Notes: generated by a model not told the origin, from the letters alone. A stretch of 9,573 nucleotides of DNA from an uncultured Oscillospiraceae bacterium (GCA_902496265.1 CABVAD010000027.1:1-9573), one strand, 5' to 3'; shown: positions 1 to 7,291, counted from the stretch's first letter. Numbers and translations: made by a program.

Positions 1-5
1 AAAGT

Positions 6-14
6 TGTTATAAT
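6..14 (+). promoter_or_regulatory. Extended -10 promoter element for the DivIVA-like/fumarase-beta operon
   Basis: TGTTATAAT at 6-14 is an exact extended -10 (TGnTATAAT), the form that can work with a weak -35. It predicts a start near position 21 and a leader of about 20 nt. A Shine-Dalgarno GGAGG at 28-32 lies 8 nt before the ATG at 41. The -35 region would fall outside the window, so it cannot be checked. This placement suggests the two-gene unit is transcribed from its own promoter rather than only by read-through from upstream. Confidence 0.5.
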
Positions 15-40
15 GGATTAATAAAACGGAGGAATGTAAA

Positions 41-589
41 ATGGCGGTAGGATTTAAAAAAAGTCTTTTCGGCTTTAACTGCAATGATGTAATGGAATAC
101 ATTGAACGTTCGCAAAAAAGCTTTGCAAAAAAGGAAAAGGAATTATCCGAGCAGGTTGAAGAGCTTTCCCGCGATCTTGATTTGTCTAACGAAAATTACC
201 GTAAGCTTAACAGTGAGAAGGAGCTTATTGCAAAAAAGCTTGCGGATTTCAGCGAGAAATATGAAGAAATTGAGCGGCTTTCCGAAAATATCGGCAAGCT
301 TTATCTTGTGGCGCAGGCTAACGCTCAGGCGATTATGGAAAATTCCGAAAAAAATGCCCGCCTTGCAAATAAAGAGGTTGAAAAAAATCTTTCGGCGATA
401 AATGACGCGCACGGCTCGCTTGATGCCCTTAAAAAGACCGTTATGCAGACCTCGAACGAGTTTTTACGCGAGGTTGACGAACTTATTTCCTCGCTTAACG
501 AGACGCGAGAGACAATCTCCGCTAATATTGCCGCGGACGCGGATTGTAAAAACAAATTTGACGAGGTTTACAGGACGCTTACAAAATGA
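41..589 (+). CDS. DivIVA-like coiled-coil protein
   Basis: A 182-residue protein with no membrane segment or signal peptide. Residues 8-22 (SLFGFNCNDVMEYIE) resemble the short N-terminal lipid-binding motif of DivIVA/GpsB proteins (GFxxxxVxxFl). A long charged helix with coiled-coil character follows (about 25-85). A second helical block contains an Ala/Gln-rich stretch around 85-110 (LYLVAQANAQAIMENSEKNA) like the second coiled coil of DivIVA. The C-terminal 70 residues are also helical and polar. DivIVA-family proteins assemble at negatively curved membrane (poles, septum) and recruit division or sporulation partners; that role here is inferred from family membership. The ATG at 41 is chosen for its GGAGG Shine-Dalgarno sequence. 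The stop overlaps the ATG of the fumarase-beta gene by 4 bp, so the two are probably translationally coupled. A generic coiled-coil protein unrelated to DivIVA remains possible. Confidence 0.65.
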   Translation: MAVGFKKSLFGFNCNDVMEYIERSQKSFAKKEKELSEQVEELSRDLDLSNENYRKLNSEKELIAKKLADFSEKYEEIERLSENIGKLYLVAQANAQAIMENSEKNARLANKEVEKNLSAINDAHGSLDALKKTVMQTSNEFLREVDELISSLNETRETISANIAADADCKNKFDEVYRTLTK

Positions 590-1116
590 AAGAATATAAT
601 GTTAACGCAAACGATTTAAAGGAGCTCTGTCCCCTCTTAAACGCGGGTGACCGAGTTGTTTTGTCGGGAACTGTTTATACCTCGCGTGACGCGGCTCACA
701 AGCGCATTTTTGAACTTCTTGAGCAAGGCAAGCCTCTACCCTATGATTTAAACGGAGCGGTTATATATTACGCCGGACCTACCCCAACGCCCGAAAACGC
801 GGCTATCGGCAGCTGCGGACCTACTACTTCAAAGAGAATGGATCCTTATACTCCGCGGCTTTTGGATTTAGGCATTGCCGCCACTATCGGCAAGGGAGAA
901 AGAAGCAAGGAGGTATGCGAGGCGATAAAAAGAAACCAATCGGTATATCTTTGCGCCATAGGCGGCGCGGGTGCTTTGGCAGCGCTCAGCATCACAAAAT
1001 GCGAGGTTATAGCCTTTGACGACCTCGGCTGCGAATCGGTAAAGCGGCTTGAGTTTAACAATTTTCCGCTTATTGTCGGCATTGACTGTAAGGGCGGAAA
1101 TATTTTTGAAAGATAA
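586..1116 (+). CDS. Fe-S hydro-lyase, beta subunit (class I fumarate hydratase / tartrate dehydratase beta type)
   Basis: A 176-residue protein matching the stand-alone beta subunit of two-subunit class I fumarases and L-tartrate dehydratases, which reversibly hydrate fumarate to malate (or dehydrate tartrate). Family motifs are visible: GDRVVLSGTVYTSRDAAHKR at 21-40, GSCGPTTSKRMDPYTP at 75-90 (the most conserved segment), IGKGER at 101-106, a Gly/Ala-rich AIGGAGALAAL, and a C-terminal DLGCESVKRLEF...FPLIVGID block. Length is normal for the beta subunit. The [4Fe-4S] cluster of these enzymes is carried by the alpha subunit, which is not in the window, so this protein cannot act alone. The ATG overlaps the upstream stop (ATGA) and has only a weak AGGA at 572-575, which suggests coupled translation. 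Fumarate versus tartrate specificity cannot be read from this subunit; fumarase is the likelier role in Clostridia. fumB was not used as a symbol because it is ambiguous. Confidence 0.88.
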   Translation: MKEYNVNANDLKELCPLLNAGDRVVLSGTVYTSRDAAHKRIFELLEQGKPLPYDLNGAVIYYAGPTPTPENAAIGSCGPTTSKRMDPYTPRLLDLGIAATIGKGERSKEVCEAIKRNQSVYLCAIGGAGALAALSITKCEVIAFDDLGCESVKRLEFNNFPLIVGIDCKGGNIFER

Positions 1117-1120
1117 ATTT

Positions 1121-1156
1121 TTACTCCCCGCTCCTTTCGGAACGGGGAGTAATTTT
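1121..1156 (+). terminator. Rho-independent terminator between converging genes
   Basis: A 10-bp perfect inverted repeat (TTACTCCCCG at 1121-1130, CGGGGAGTAA at 1143-1152) encloses CTCCTTTCGGAA, in which TCC/GGA can pair further. TTTTAT follows, giving a terminator for the plus-strand fumarase gene, whose stop ends at 1116. The SipL-like gene on the other strand stops at 1155. Read from that side the same hairpin is followed by AAAAATTT rather than a clean T-tract, so it is probably weaker in that direction. Confidence 0.85.
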
Positions 1157-2684
1157 ATACTGCGGGAATTAAAATCATTTTGTTTTCGGGCAAACACTCA
1201 TCATTTAAGTCGTTTATTTTCATAATCTCGTCAACGCTTGCATTATAATGCTTTGCGATATCCCAAACACATTCCTTTTCCGCTGTGAAATATATTGTCA
1301 TAGCGCATTTTGAGGTGCGGGCGCGCGGCTTGGATTCGTCGATTTTAATATCTGTAATAAGAGGTAAGGTACGGCATTCGTAAACCGCCGCGTTAATTCC
1401 GAGGTCTATTCTCAACTCAACGGTATTTGACGCGGTTATTGTATATCCGCAGGAGGCAATATCGATTTCAGGGGAGCAGCGCAGATTATCAATACACTGC
1501 TTAAGAGCATATTTATACTCAAAATCAATAGGCTTTTCAAAATATGAAGCCGAACCGCTCTCATTGCAGGTTAAAAGACAGGCGACAATGGTGCCGCTGA
1601 TTATCATATTGCCGTTTTCAAATTTTGTGTTCACCGACTGCATATCGCACCACAAATCAGAAACGGCGCTTACCGCCTCGTCAAGCTCAATATTTTTCTT
1701 GCAATGGAAGGTTTCGCTGACATTGTCGCCGATACTCTCAAAGGATATTTTTTCAAAGCTCATATTTGCTTCATATTTGCGTGAAAACGCGTCTAAAACA
1801 ACCGAGATCTCATTATCACAGAACGCCTCGCAGGAAAGTAAAAGCTTTGCGGTCAGTGCGAGACATTTTATATCTCCTTCCGAGGTGCGGGGCTTAATCT
1901 CAAGAAACGCCACGTCGGATTTTGTGTCGCATCCGCAACTATCTGTAATCCCTTCCATATCTACAAGCTGGCTGAACGGAATAACGGTTTTCACCGATTG
2001 CGGAGCACTTCCGTCCTCGGGGGAATAAAGAATCCAGACAGCCATATCGCCCTTTACAACAATTTTATCGTTAATAATTTTGCTTTCTCTTACACAGGGC
2101 TTTGCGTCATAACGTAGAATACGTTGCACAGACGGCTGACTCTGCCCTATTTGAATATCCTCCTCTACCATAAGGTATTTTTCCGTATATCCCATCGGAA
2201 CGGTAGCGGGCGCACTGCCGCGTCTCTCCTCAATATTGCAGTCGTCGATATCCGAGATTATTTCGGTTGATTTTCGCCTGAAAACCCGCACAAAAATACC
2301 GACCGCGCCGTGAATATCAACCTTTCTGCCGGTTACCGCGCGGCAGTTTATGTATTCGCATTTGGAGCGCACGCACAGATTTCCGCCCGCGCATTCCTCG
2401 CTCATTTCAAGGTTTTTGCTGAAAGGGTACTGGTATTCGTATGAGCAGAGCTGTCCGTCCGCGCCGCAGTATAGCACTGTAATGGTAACAGAGCCGTCAA
2501 CGGTTATATTTTTTCCGCTCACAGTCTTTGATGAAATACGCGACACCGCGCGGCATTTGAAAATTTTTGATATATCAGGACAATAATCAGGCAGTGTGAA
2601 ATCAACGTCTATCGGCTGTTCGGTTGAGTCGTTGAAAACTGTATCGTTTACAAAAACGCTCGCTTTTAGTATTTTTTCTTCCAT
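1155..2684 (-). CDS. SipL-like DUF3794 (SPOCS) protein with C-terminal LysM domain
   Basis: A 509-residue soluble-looking protein without a signal peptide. Three copies of a similar unit are visible, each a 'kIivkG...vlY...(S)y...PFs...dm' strand pattern, at about 60-94, 208-243 and 360-394. Each is preceded by a segment like CPDISKIFKC or QPSVQRILRY, the DUF3794 pattern. The last ~39 residues (CVWDIAKHYN at 472-481 to MILIPAV) form a LysM domain. This architecture and length match SipL of Clostridioides difficile, whose LysM domain binds the coat ATPase SpoIVA at the forespore surface during coat assembly. Orthology is inferred, since clostridia carry several DUF3794 paralogues. The protein is Cys-rich (26 Cys). 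The ATG at 2684 has AGAGAGG 8 nt upstream and a sigma-E-like promoter candidate further up. Its 3' end converges on the fumarase gene. Confidence 0.8.
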   Translation of the reverse strand: MEEKILKASVFVNDTVFNDSTEQPIDVDFTLPDYCPDISKIFKCRAVSRISSKTVSGKNITVDGSVTITVLYCGADGQLCSYEYQYPFSKNLEMSEECAGGNLCVRSKCEYINCRAVTGRKVDIHGAVGIFVRVFRRKSTEIISDIDDCNIEERRGSAPATVPMGYTEKYLMVEEDIQIGQSQPSVQRILRYDAKPCVRESKIINDKIVVKGDMAVWILYSPEDGSAPQSVKTVIPFSQLVDMEGITDSCGCDTKSDVAFLEIKPRTSEGDIKCLALTAKLLLSCEAFCDNEISVVLDAFSRKYEANMSFEKISFESIGDNVSETFHCKKNIELDEAVSAVSDLWCDMQSVNTKFENGNMIISGTIVACLLTCNESGSASYFEKPIDFEYKYALKQCIDNLRCSPEIDIASCGYTITASNTVELRIDLGINAAVYECRTLPLITDIKIDESKPRARTSKCAMTIYFTAEKECVWDIAKHYNASVDEIMKINDLNDECLPENKMILIPAV

Positions 2685-2737
2685 ATTTCTTTCCTCTCTT
2701 TATGCATTGTTTAATAAATGATATTCGCGGGAAAGGA

Positions 2738-2767
2738 AATATATGCAGAAAAGCGGTTATATTATTC
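2738..2767 (-). promoter_or_regulatory. Candidate sigma-E-type (mother-cell sporulation) promoter of the SipL-like gene
   Basis: On the minus strand GAATAAT (2767-2761) and CATATATT (2745-2738) are separated by 15 nt. This resembles the sigma-E pattern of -35 (G/T)(A/C)ATA(A/T)(A/T), 14-15 nt, and -10 CATACAnT, with a mismatch in the -10. The predicted start is near 2731, about 47 nt before the ATG. The assignment rests on the pattern plus the expectation that a coat-morphogenesis gene is made in the mother cell. The region is AT-rich, so a chance match is quite possible. Confidence 0.3.
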
Positions 2768-2778
2768 AGATGACTGTA

Positions 2779-2814
2779 TTAAAGGAAAACGCAGACAGCC
2801 TCCTGTCTGCGTTT
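2779..2814 (-). terminator. Terminator of the ctsR-mcsA-mcsB-clpC operon
   Basis: A 12-bp perfect inverted repeat (AAACGCAGACAG at 2787-2798 and its complement at 2803-2814) with a 4-nt loop, starting 6 nt beyond the clpC stop codon. On the minus strand the stem ends in TTT and is followed by TCCTTTAA, an interrupted but adequate T-tract. It separates clpC from the promoter region of the downstream SipL-like gene. Confidence 0.85.
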
Positions 2815-2820
2815 CGTATA

Positions 2821-5268
2821 TTACTTTTTAACCTCAAACCGAAATTCTCCGTCCTTGTAGGTACAGAGCACGGTGTCGCCGTTTTTGACCGAAGAATCGA
2901 GAATTTTCTCGCTTAACGGGTCTTCGATTTTATTCTGAATCTCTCGGCGGAGAGGTCTTGCGCCGTATACGGGGTCAAAGCCCTTTTCGGCGAGGGCGTA
3001 TTTAACGCTGTCATCAAATTCCGCGGTGATATTGAGATTTTTAAGTCTATCCGCAAGATTTGCAAGCATTTTTTCGGAAATCTCGGCAATCTGCTCCTTG
3101 TTAAGCTTTGAAAAAACGATAATATCGTCAACGCGGTTTAAAAACTCAGGACGGAAAGCGGACTTAAGCTCGTTTAAAACAAGCTCCTTTACGTCCTTGT
3201 TATCGTCCTTGCCGCTCTCGCCGAAGCCGAAGGAGACCTTCTTTTCGGTGATAAGCCTTGCTCCGACATTCGAGGTCATAATTATAACCGTGTTCTTGAA
3301 GTCAACGCGCCGACCCTGCGAATCGGTAAGAATACCGTCCTCAAGAATTTGCAGGAGCATATTGAAAACGTCGGGGTGTGCCTTTTCAATCTCATCAAAA
3401 AGGATTACCGAATAGGGGTTGCGCCTTACCTTTTCGGTAAGCTGACCGCCCTCCTCAAAGCCAACGTATCCGGGCGGCGATCCTACAAGCCTTGATACCG
3501 TGTGCTTTTCCATATACTCCGACATATCAAGTCTTATCATCATATTTTCACTGCCGAACATAGCCTCTGCTAACGCCTTGCAAAGCTCGGTTTTGCCGAC
3601 TCCCGTAGGTCCTAAGAAGATAAACGAGCCTATCGGGCGTTTCGGGTCTTTAAGCCCTACCCTGCCGCGGCGGATAGCCTTGGCAACTGCCGTAACCGCC
3701 TCGTCCTGACCGACAATTCGGTTGTGCAGCTCCTCTTCAAGCTTTAAAAGCCTTTCGCTTTCCTCCTCGGTAAGCTGAGAAACGGGAACACCAGTCCAAG
3801 AGGAGACGATTTCGGCAATATCCTCCTCACCTACCTCGCCGTTTATATGGCTGTTCTGCCTGTGCCATTTTTCCTTTGTAGCGTTGTATTCCTCTTTAAG
3901 CTTCTTCTCGCTGTCGCGAAGCGCCGCGGCGCGTTCAAATTCCTGCGAATTTATCGCCTCGTCCTTCTCCGCCTCGGTGCTTGAGATTTTTTCCTCAAGC
4001 TCCCGAAGCTCGGGCGGAGCGGCACAGGCGTTTAGCCGTACCCTTGATGCCGCCTCGTCGATTAAATCTATCGCCTTATCGGGCAAAAATCTGTCGCTTA
4101 TATAACGCGCAGAAAGCTTAACCGCCGCGTTTATTGCATCATCTGTTATCTTTACCTTGTGGTGCGCCTCGTACTTATCCTTAATTCCTTTGAGAATAAG
4201 CACCGTGTCCTCTTCTCCGGGCTCGGCGACATTTACGGGTTGGAAACGGCGTTCAAGAGCGGAGTCCTTTTCTATATTTTTGCGGTATTCCGAAATGGTG
4301 GTAGCGCCTATCAGCTGGAACTCGCCGCGTGCAAGGGACGGCTTTAAAATATTAGCCGCATCGGTCGCGCCCTCGGCAGAGCCCGCTCCTATTATAGTGT
4401 GAACCTCGTCGATAAAGAGAATGATATTTCCCGCCTTGGTAACCTCTTCAATAACCGCCTTAATCCTTTCCTCAAAGTCGCCGCGGTATTTTGTCCCCGC
4501 GACCATCCCCGTGAGGTCAAGGGCAATAAGCCGCTTGTTTTCAAGAATTTCGGGTACGCTGCCGTCGGCAATTTTCTGCGCTAAGCCCTCAACAACTGCG
4601 GTTTTGCCGACGCCCGGCTCGCCTATTAAGCAGGGATTGTTTTTGGTTCTGCGGCAAAGTATCTGAATTACCCGCTCGATTTCCTCTCCTCTGCCGATAA
4701 CAGGGTCGATTTTGCCTTTTTTCGCTTCTTCGGTTAAATCTCTGCCGTATTTTAAAAGGGTGGGTGTTTTGGAGTCCGACTGCTTTCCCGACGGTGACTG
4801 TACGCCGCCTGCCGCCTCGCTCGGGTCAATGCCCGAGGCTTTAAGCGCCGCCGTGGTAAGCGACGCGGTATCCACGCCTAATTCGTTTATAAATCTTATC
4901 GCGTAATTGTCGCCCTCGCTTAAAATGCCTATTAAAATATGCTCTGTGCCGACATACTTTTTGCCCATACTCGCACAACCCGCCATAGCCGTTTCAATAA
5001 CCCGCTTGGCTCGCGGAGTGAAGTAATCGGGCGACAGCCTTGTAGGTGTGCCGCAGCCGATATTAGAGCGCATAAGCTCCTCTATATTTTCCGCGGTAAT
5101 ACCGTTTTTGTTAAGCACCGCCGCCGCGACGCCGCTGCCTATCCTTAAAAGTCCCAAAAGCAGATGCTCGCTTCCGACATAGGTGTGACCCAATTGCTCC
5201 GCAGAGCTTATCGCCTGATTAAGCGCCTCATTTGCCTTTGAGGTAAATCCGTTAAAATTGTATTTCAT
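2821..5268 (-). CDS. clpC: ATP-dependent Clp protease ATP-binding subunit ClpC
   Basis: An 815-residue Hsp100 unfoldase that delivers substrates to the ClpP peptidase in the cytoplasm. Order of parts: two Clp N-repeats (about 2-145); AAA+ module 1 with Walker A GEPGVGKT (216-223), Walker B ILFIDE (283-288) and arginine finger in ALERRFQ (337-343); a middle coiled coil with UVR-like segment (about 417-468), the ClpC hallmark that docks adaptors; AAA+ module 2 with Walker A GPTGVGKT (553-560), Walker B VILFDE (621-626) and sensor-2 GARPLRR (769-775). E34 and E109 (in GSEH and GTEH) match the B. subtilis phosphoarginine-pocket glutamates E32 and E106. The ClpP-docking loop appears as VSFGFG (678-683). 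Start: the ATG at 5268 has GGGAGG 9 nt upstream and begins with a typical ClpC N-terminus; an in-frame start at 5313 would lie inside mcsB. Last gene of the operon, 34 nt after mcsB. Confidence 0.97.
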   Translation of the reverse strand: MKYNFNGFTSKANEALNQAISSAEQLGHTYVGSEHLLLGLLRIGSGVAAAVLNKNGITAENIEELMRSNIGCGTPTRLSPDYFTPRAKRVIETAMAGCASMGKKYVGTEHILIGILSEGDNYAIRFINELGVDTASLTTAALKASGIDPSEAAGGVQSPSGKQSDSKTPTLLKYGRDLTEEAKKGKIDPVIGRGEEIERVIQILCRRTKNNPCLIGEPGVGKTAVVEGLAQKIADGSVPEILENKRLIALDLTGMVAGTKYRGDFEERIKAVIEEVTKAGNIILFIDEVHTIIGAGSAEGATDAANILKPSLARGEFQLIGATTISEYRKNIEKDSALERRFQPVNVAEPGEEDTVLILKGIKDKYEAHHKVKITDDAINAAVKLSARYISDRFLPDKAIDLIDEAASRVRLNACAAPPELRELEEKISSTEAEKDEAINSQEFERAAALRDSEKKLKEEYNATKEKWHRQNSHINGEVGEEDIAEIVSSWTGVPVSQLTEEESERLLKLEEELHNRIVGQDEAVTAVAKAIRRGRVGLKDPKRPIGSFIFLGPTGVGKTELCKALAEAMFGSENMMIRLDMSEYMEKHTVSRLVGSPPGYVGFEEGGQLTEKVRRNPYSVILFDEIEKAHPDVFNMLLQILEDGILTDSQGRRVDFKNTVIIMTSNVGARLITEKKVSFGFGESGKDDNKDVKELVLNELKSAFRPEFLNRVDDIIVFSKLNKEQIAEISEKMLANLADRLKNLNITAEFDDSVKYALAEKGFDPVYGARPLRREIQNKIEDPLSEKILDSSVKNGDTVLCTYKDGEFRFEVKK

Positions 5269-5302
5269 AAAACAAAACCTCCCTTTATAGGCTTTATAAA
5301 AA

Positions 5303-6313
5303 TTATTGTGCAAGAGCCTCTCTCATACAGTTTGCACGGTAAATATCCCTTTCGTCAGGCTCTGACTGACCGTATTTTTTCATTAACATATATGGCTGAC
5401 CCTCTATTAAGAGCTTTATAGGCAAAGCGTCCGTTTTAATTATGCCCATACTGATACCGAGTTTAATCCTTGAGAGTAAATTCATCATTTCCTCGCTTGA
5501 TAAAACGCGGCAGTTCTGCAAAATACCAAGCGCTCTCATACAGGTATCCTCCAGCTTTACGCGGTTAAGGCTTTCCCTACCCGCGCGTTCCTTATCGATA
5601 AGCTGTTCGGTTATTATTTTAAGATTGTCAAGGGCGTTTTTCTCGCTTATACCAAGTGTAATCTGGTTTGAAACCTGATACATTGAGGCGGCGGGCTTTG
5701 TGCCTTCGCCGTACATACCCCTTACCGTAAAGCCTATTTTTCCGACCGAATCGGCTATCTGCGAAATTTCGCCCGAGGACTCTAAGACAGGCAGATGGAG
5801 CATTACGGACGCGCGAAGCCCCGTGCCTAAATTTGTGGGACACTCGGTTAAAAAGCCCAAATTCCTGTCAAAGGCAAAATGCAGAGAATTGTAAAGCAGA
5901 GTATCAAGCATTTCCGCCGTTTCATACGCCTTTTCAAGCTGCAAGCCGCCCAAAATAACCTGAATCCTTATGTGATCCTCCTCGCCTATCATAATACTTA
6001 TGCTTTCATCGCCCGACAGTATGATAGCGCGTTCGGCGTTGCTCCGGGCAAATTCGGGGCTTATGACGTGCCGTTCGACCATCGCCATTACCTCTATGCT
6101 AGGAACGTTGCTCATATCGATGTAATTAAGTGATTTTGCAAATGGAGTATTGCTCTCGGTAATCGCCTTTTTAACCCTTAGATTAAGCTCTTTTCTCTGC
6201 TCAGCCGTCATTCTCGCGGGAAAAGGAAGTCCCGAAAGATTGCGGGCGAGTCTTATTCTTGTGCTTACTGCAATGTCGTCCTGCGGCGCTTTAGCCGCGT
6301 ACCAGCTACTCAT
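5303..6313 (-). CDS. mcsB: Protein arginine kinase McsB
   Basis: A 336-residue ATP:guanido phosphotransferase-fold kinase that phosphorylates arginines on CtsR and misfolded proteins, tagging them for ClpC-ClpP. Visible motifs: STRIRLARN (17-25, nucleotide site), EEDHIRIQ (111-118), TECPTNLGTGLRASVMLHLP (156-175, including the catalytic-loop Cys C158), GEG (202-204) and SNQITLG (215-221). The C-terminal RDIYRA (322-327) fits the RDxxRA phosphoarginine-binding motif of McsB. One difference from B. subtilis McsB is Gly at 110 where NEEDH has Asn. The protein is about 25 residues shorter than B. subtilis McsB (363 aa), with loss at both tips and the core complete. The start is the ATG at 6313, with GGAGG 9 nt upstream; it overlaps the end of mcsA by 8 bp, consistent with coupled synthesis of kinase and activator. 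Confidence 0.96.
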   Translation of the reverse strand: MSSWYAAKAPQDDIAVSTRIRLARNLSGLPFPARMTAEQRKELNLRVKKAITESNTPFAKSLNYIDMSNVPSIEVMAMVERHVISPEFARSNAERAIILSGDESISIMIGEEDHIRIQVILGGLQLEKAYETAEMLDTLLYNSLHFAFDRNLGFLTECPTNLGTGLRASVMLHLPVLESSGEISQIADSVGKIGFTVRGMYGEGTKPAASMYQVSNQITLGISEKNALDNLKIITEQLIDKERAGRESLNRVKLEDTCMRALGILQNCRVLSSEEMMNLLSRIKLGISMGIIKTDALPIKLLIEGQPYMLMKKYGQSEPDERDIYRANCMREALAQ

Positions 6314-6803
6314 TTTCCTTTTCCTCCAGTTTCTTAATTTTATCGCGGACTACCGCCGCCTCCTCAAATTTTTCCTCGCTGACAAGGCGGTTAAGCTCCA
6401 TTCTGAGGGTATCTACCGTCTCCTCCTGCGGCTTTACGCTAAGCGGCGCGCTGTTAGGTATCTTGCCCGTGTGCTTGACAGTACCGTGAACCCGCTTTAA
6501 ATAGGGCAAAAGCTCGCTGTAAAAGGTGCGGTAGCACTCCGCACAGCCGACCTTACCCGTTTCGGCAATATCCGCAAAGGTCGCTCCGCAGACAGGACAG
6601 CGGACGGTCTGCGCTCCCGCGCTTATTGCCCCTATATCGCCAAACATTGAGGAAAGCATTTCCGCAAGACCGCCGTTTGAAAACTTGCCGTAGCCCTCCT
6701 TGGCGGCGCAGGAGGAACAAAGATTGCGTTCGGTAACGACCCCGTTAATTATCTGTTTAATATGTGTTGTAGCGTTGTTTTTTCCGCATTTATCGCACAG
6801 CAT
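6306..6803 (-). CDS. mcsA: McsB activator McsA (zinc-finger, UVR-motif protein)
   Basis: A 165-residue protein with four CxxC pairs: C3/C6, C29/C32, C69/C72 and C87/C90. This is the two-zinc-module arrangement of McsA, whose zinc binding is needed to activate McsB. A UVR motif (about 128-163, with SEEKFEEAAVVRDKIKKLEE) ends the protein and is the element expected to contact ClpC-type partners. McsA acts in the cytoplasm with McsB as an adaptor and kinase activator. It may also sense metal or oxidative stress through the cysteines (known for the family, not shown here). Start: the ATG at 6803 is preferred because AAGGTG lies 6 nt upstream. A GTG at 6812 would fall within that Shine-Dalgarno sequence and add only three residues. 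The gene begins 19 nt after ctsR and overlaps mcsB by 8 bp. Confidence 0.95.
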   Translation of the reverse strand: MLCDKCGKNNATTHIKQIINGVVTERNLCSSCAAKEGYGKFSNGGLAEMLSSMFGDIGAISAGAQTVRCPVCGATFADIAETGKVGCAECYRTFYSELLPYLKRVHGTVKHTGKIPNSAPLSVKPQEETVDTLRMELNRLVSEEKFEEAAVVRDKIKKLEEKENE

Positions 6804-6822
6804 AAATTTCACCTTAGCCTTT

Positions 6823-7278
6823 TTAATTAATTTGAGTTAAAAGCAGCTGCTTTAAAATTGCCGCCCTCAGGGTATCGCGGTACTCGACGGGTACGGACTG
6901 CAATACGCTTCCCGAAACCGCCGCCGCGATAATACGCGCGACCTCGGGAGTTATAATTCCTGAGCTTGTGCAGTTTTCTATTACGATACGCGTGGTCATA
7001 CTGTCAATCGTGTCGCCTATCGAATTGATTATGTGCATAAGCGCCGAAGCGTGGCTTAAGACCACCCGCTTTATGCGGATATATCCCCCGCCGCCGCGTC
7101 GGCTTTCGATTATATAGCCGTGCTCGGGCGTAAAACGCGAGGAGAGCACGTAATTAATCTGGCTGGGCGCACAGCCAATCATATTTGCAAACTCGTTACG
7201 CTGAATTTCGGCTGTGTTAGCTCCCGATTCATTCAACATTCGTATTATTTCGTTGGTTATCAAATCGCTCATTCTCAT
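6823..7278 (-). CDS. ctsR: Class III stress gene repressor CtsR
   Basis: A 151-residue dimeric repressor of heat-shock protease genes. The N-terminal winged helix-turn-helix spans about 20-70, with the family-specific NEFANMIGCAPSQINYVLSS segment and the wing ESRRGGGGYIRI. The four glycines (62-65) form the loop known in B. subtilis CtsR to sense heat, and nearby arginines are McsB targets in relatives. The C-terminal half (about 78-150) is the dimerization/McsB-contact domain. Start: the ATG at 7278 has GAGGTG 6 nt upstream. A second in-frame ATG at 7272 is also possible. A frame extending to 7323 is excluded because that point lies upstream of the predicted transcription start. First gene of the operon; autoregulation is supported by two CtsR boxes at its promoter. 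Confidence 0.96.
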   Translation of the reverse strand: MRMSDLITNEIIRMLNESGANTAEIQRNEFANMIGCAPSQINYVLSSRFTPEHGYIIESRRGGGGYIRIKRVVLSHASALMHIINSIGDTIDSMTTRIVIENCTSSGIITPEVARIIAAAVSGSVLQSVPVEYRDTLRAAILKQLLLTQIN

Positions 7279-7291
7279 TTTAAGCACCTCT

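Noticed and set aside
34..39. Start-stop mini-frame ATG TAA just before the DivIVA-like gene
   Set aside because: The ATG is only one base past GGAGG, too close for initiation; the ATG at 41 has proper spacing.
2697..2706. CATAAAG as a sigma-E -10 for the SipL-like gene
   Set aside because: The start site would fall at the Shine-Dalgarno sequence, leaving almost no leader; the CATATATT further upstream is better placed.
2973..2979. GGTCAAA, a CtsR half-box
   Set aside because: A single heptad inside clpC coding sequence with no second heptad at the required 3-nt spacing; a chance match.
5269..5313. Extended N-terminus for ClpC starting at 5313
   Set aside because: It would overlap the end of mcsB, adds 15 residues absent from ClpC proteins, and would pass through the GGGAGG Shine-Dalgarno that serves the ATG at 5268.
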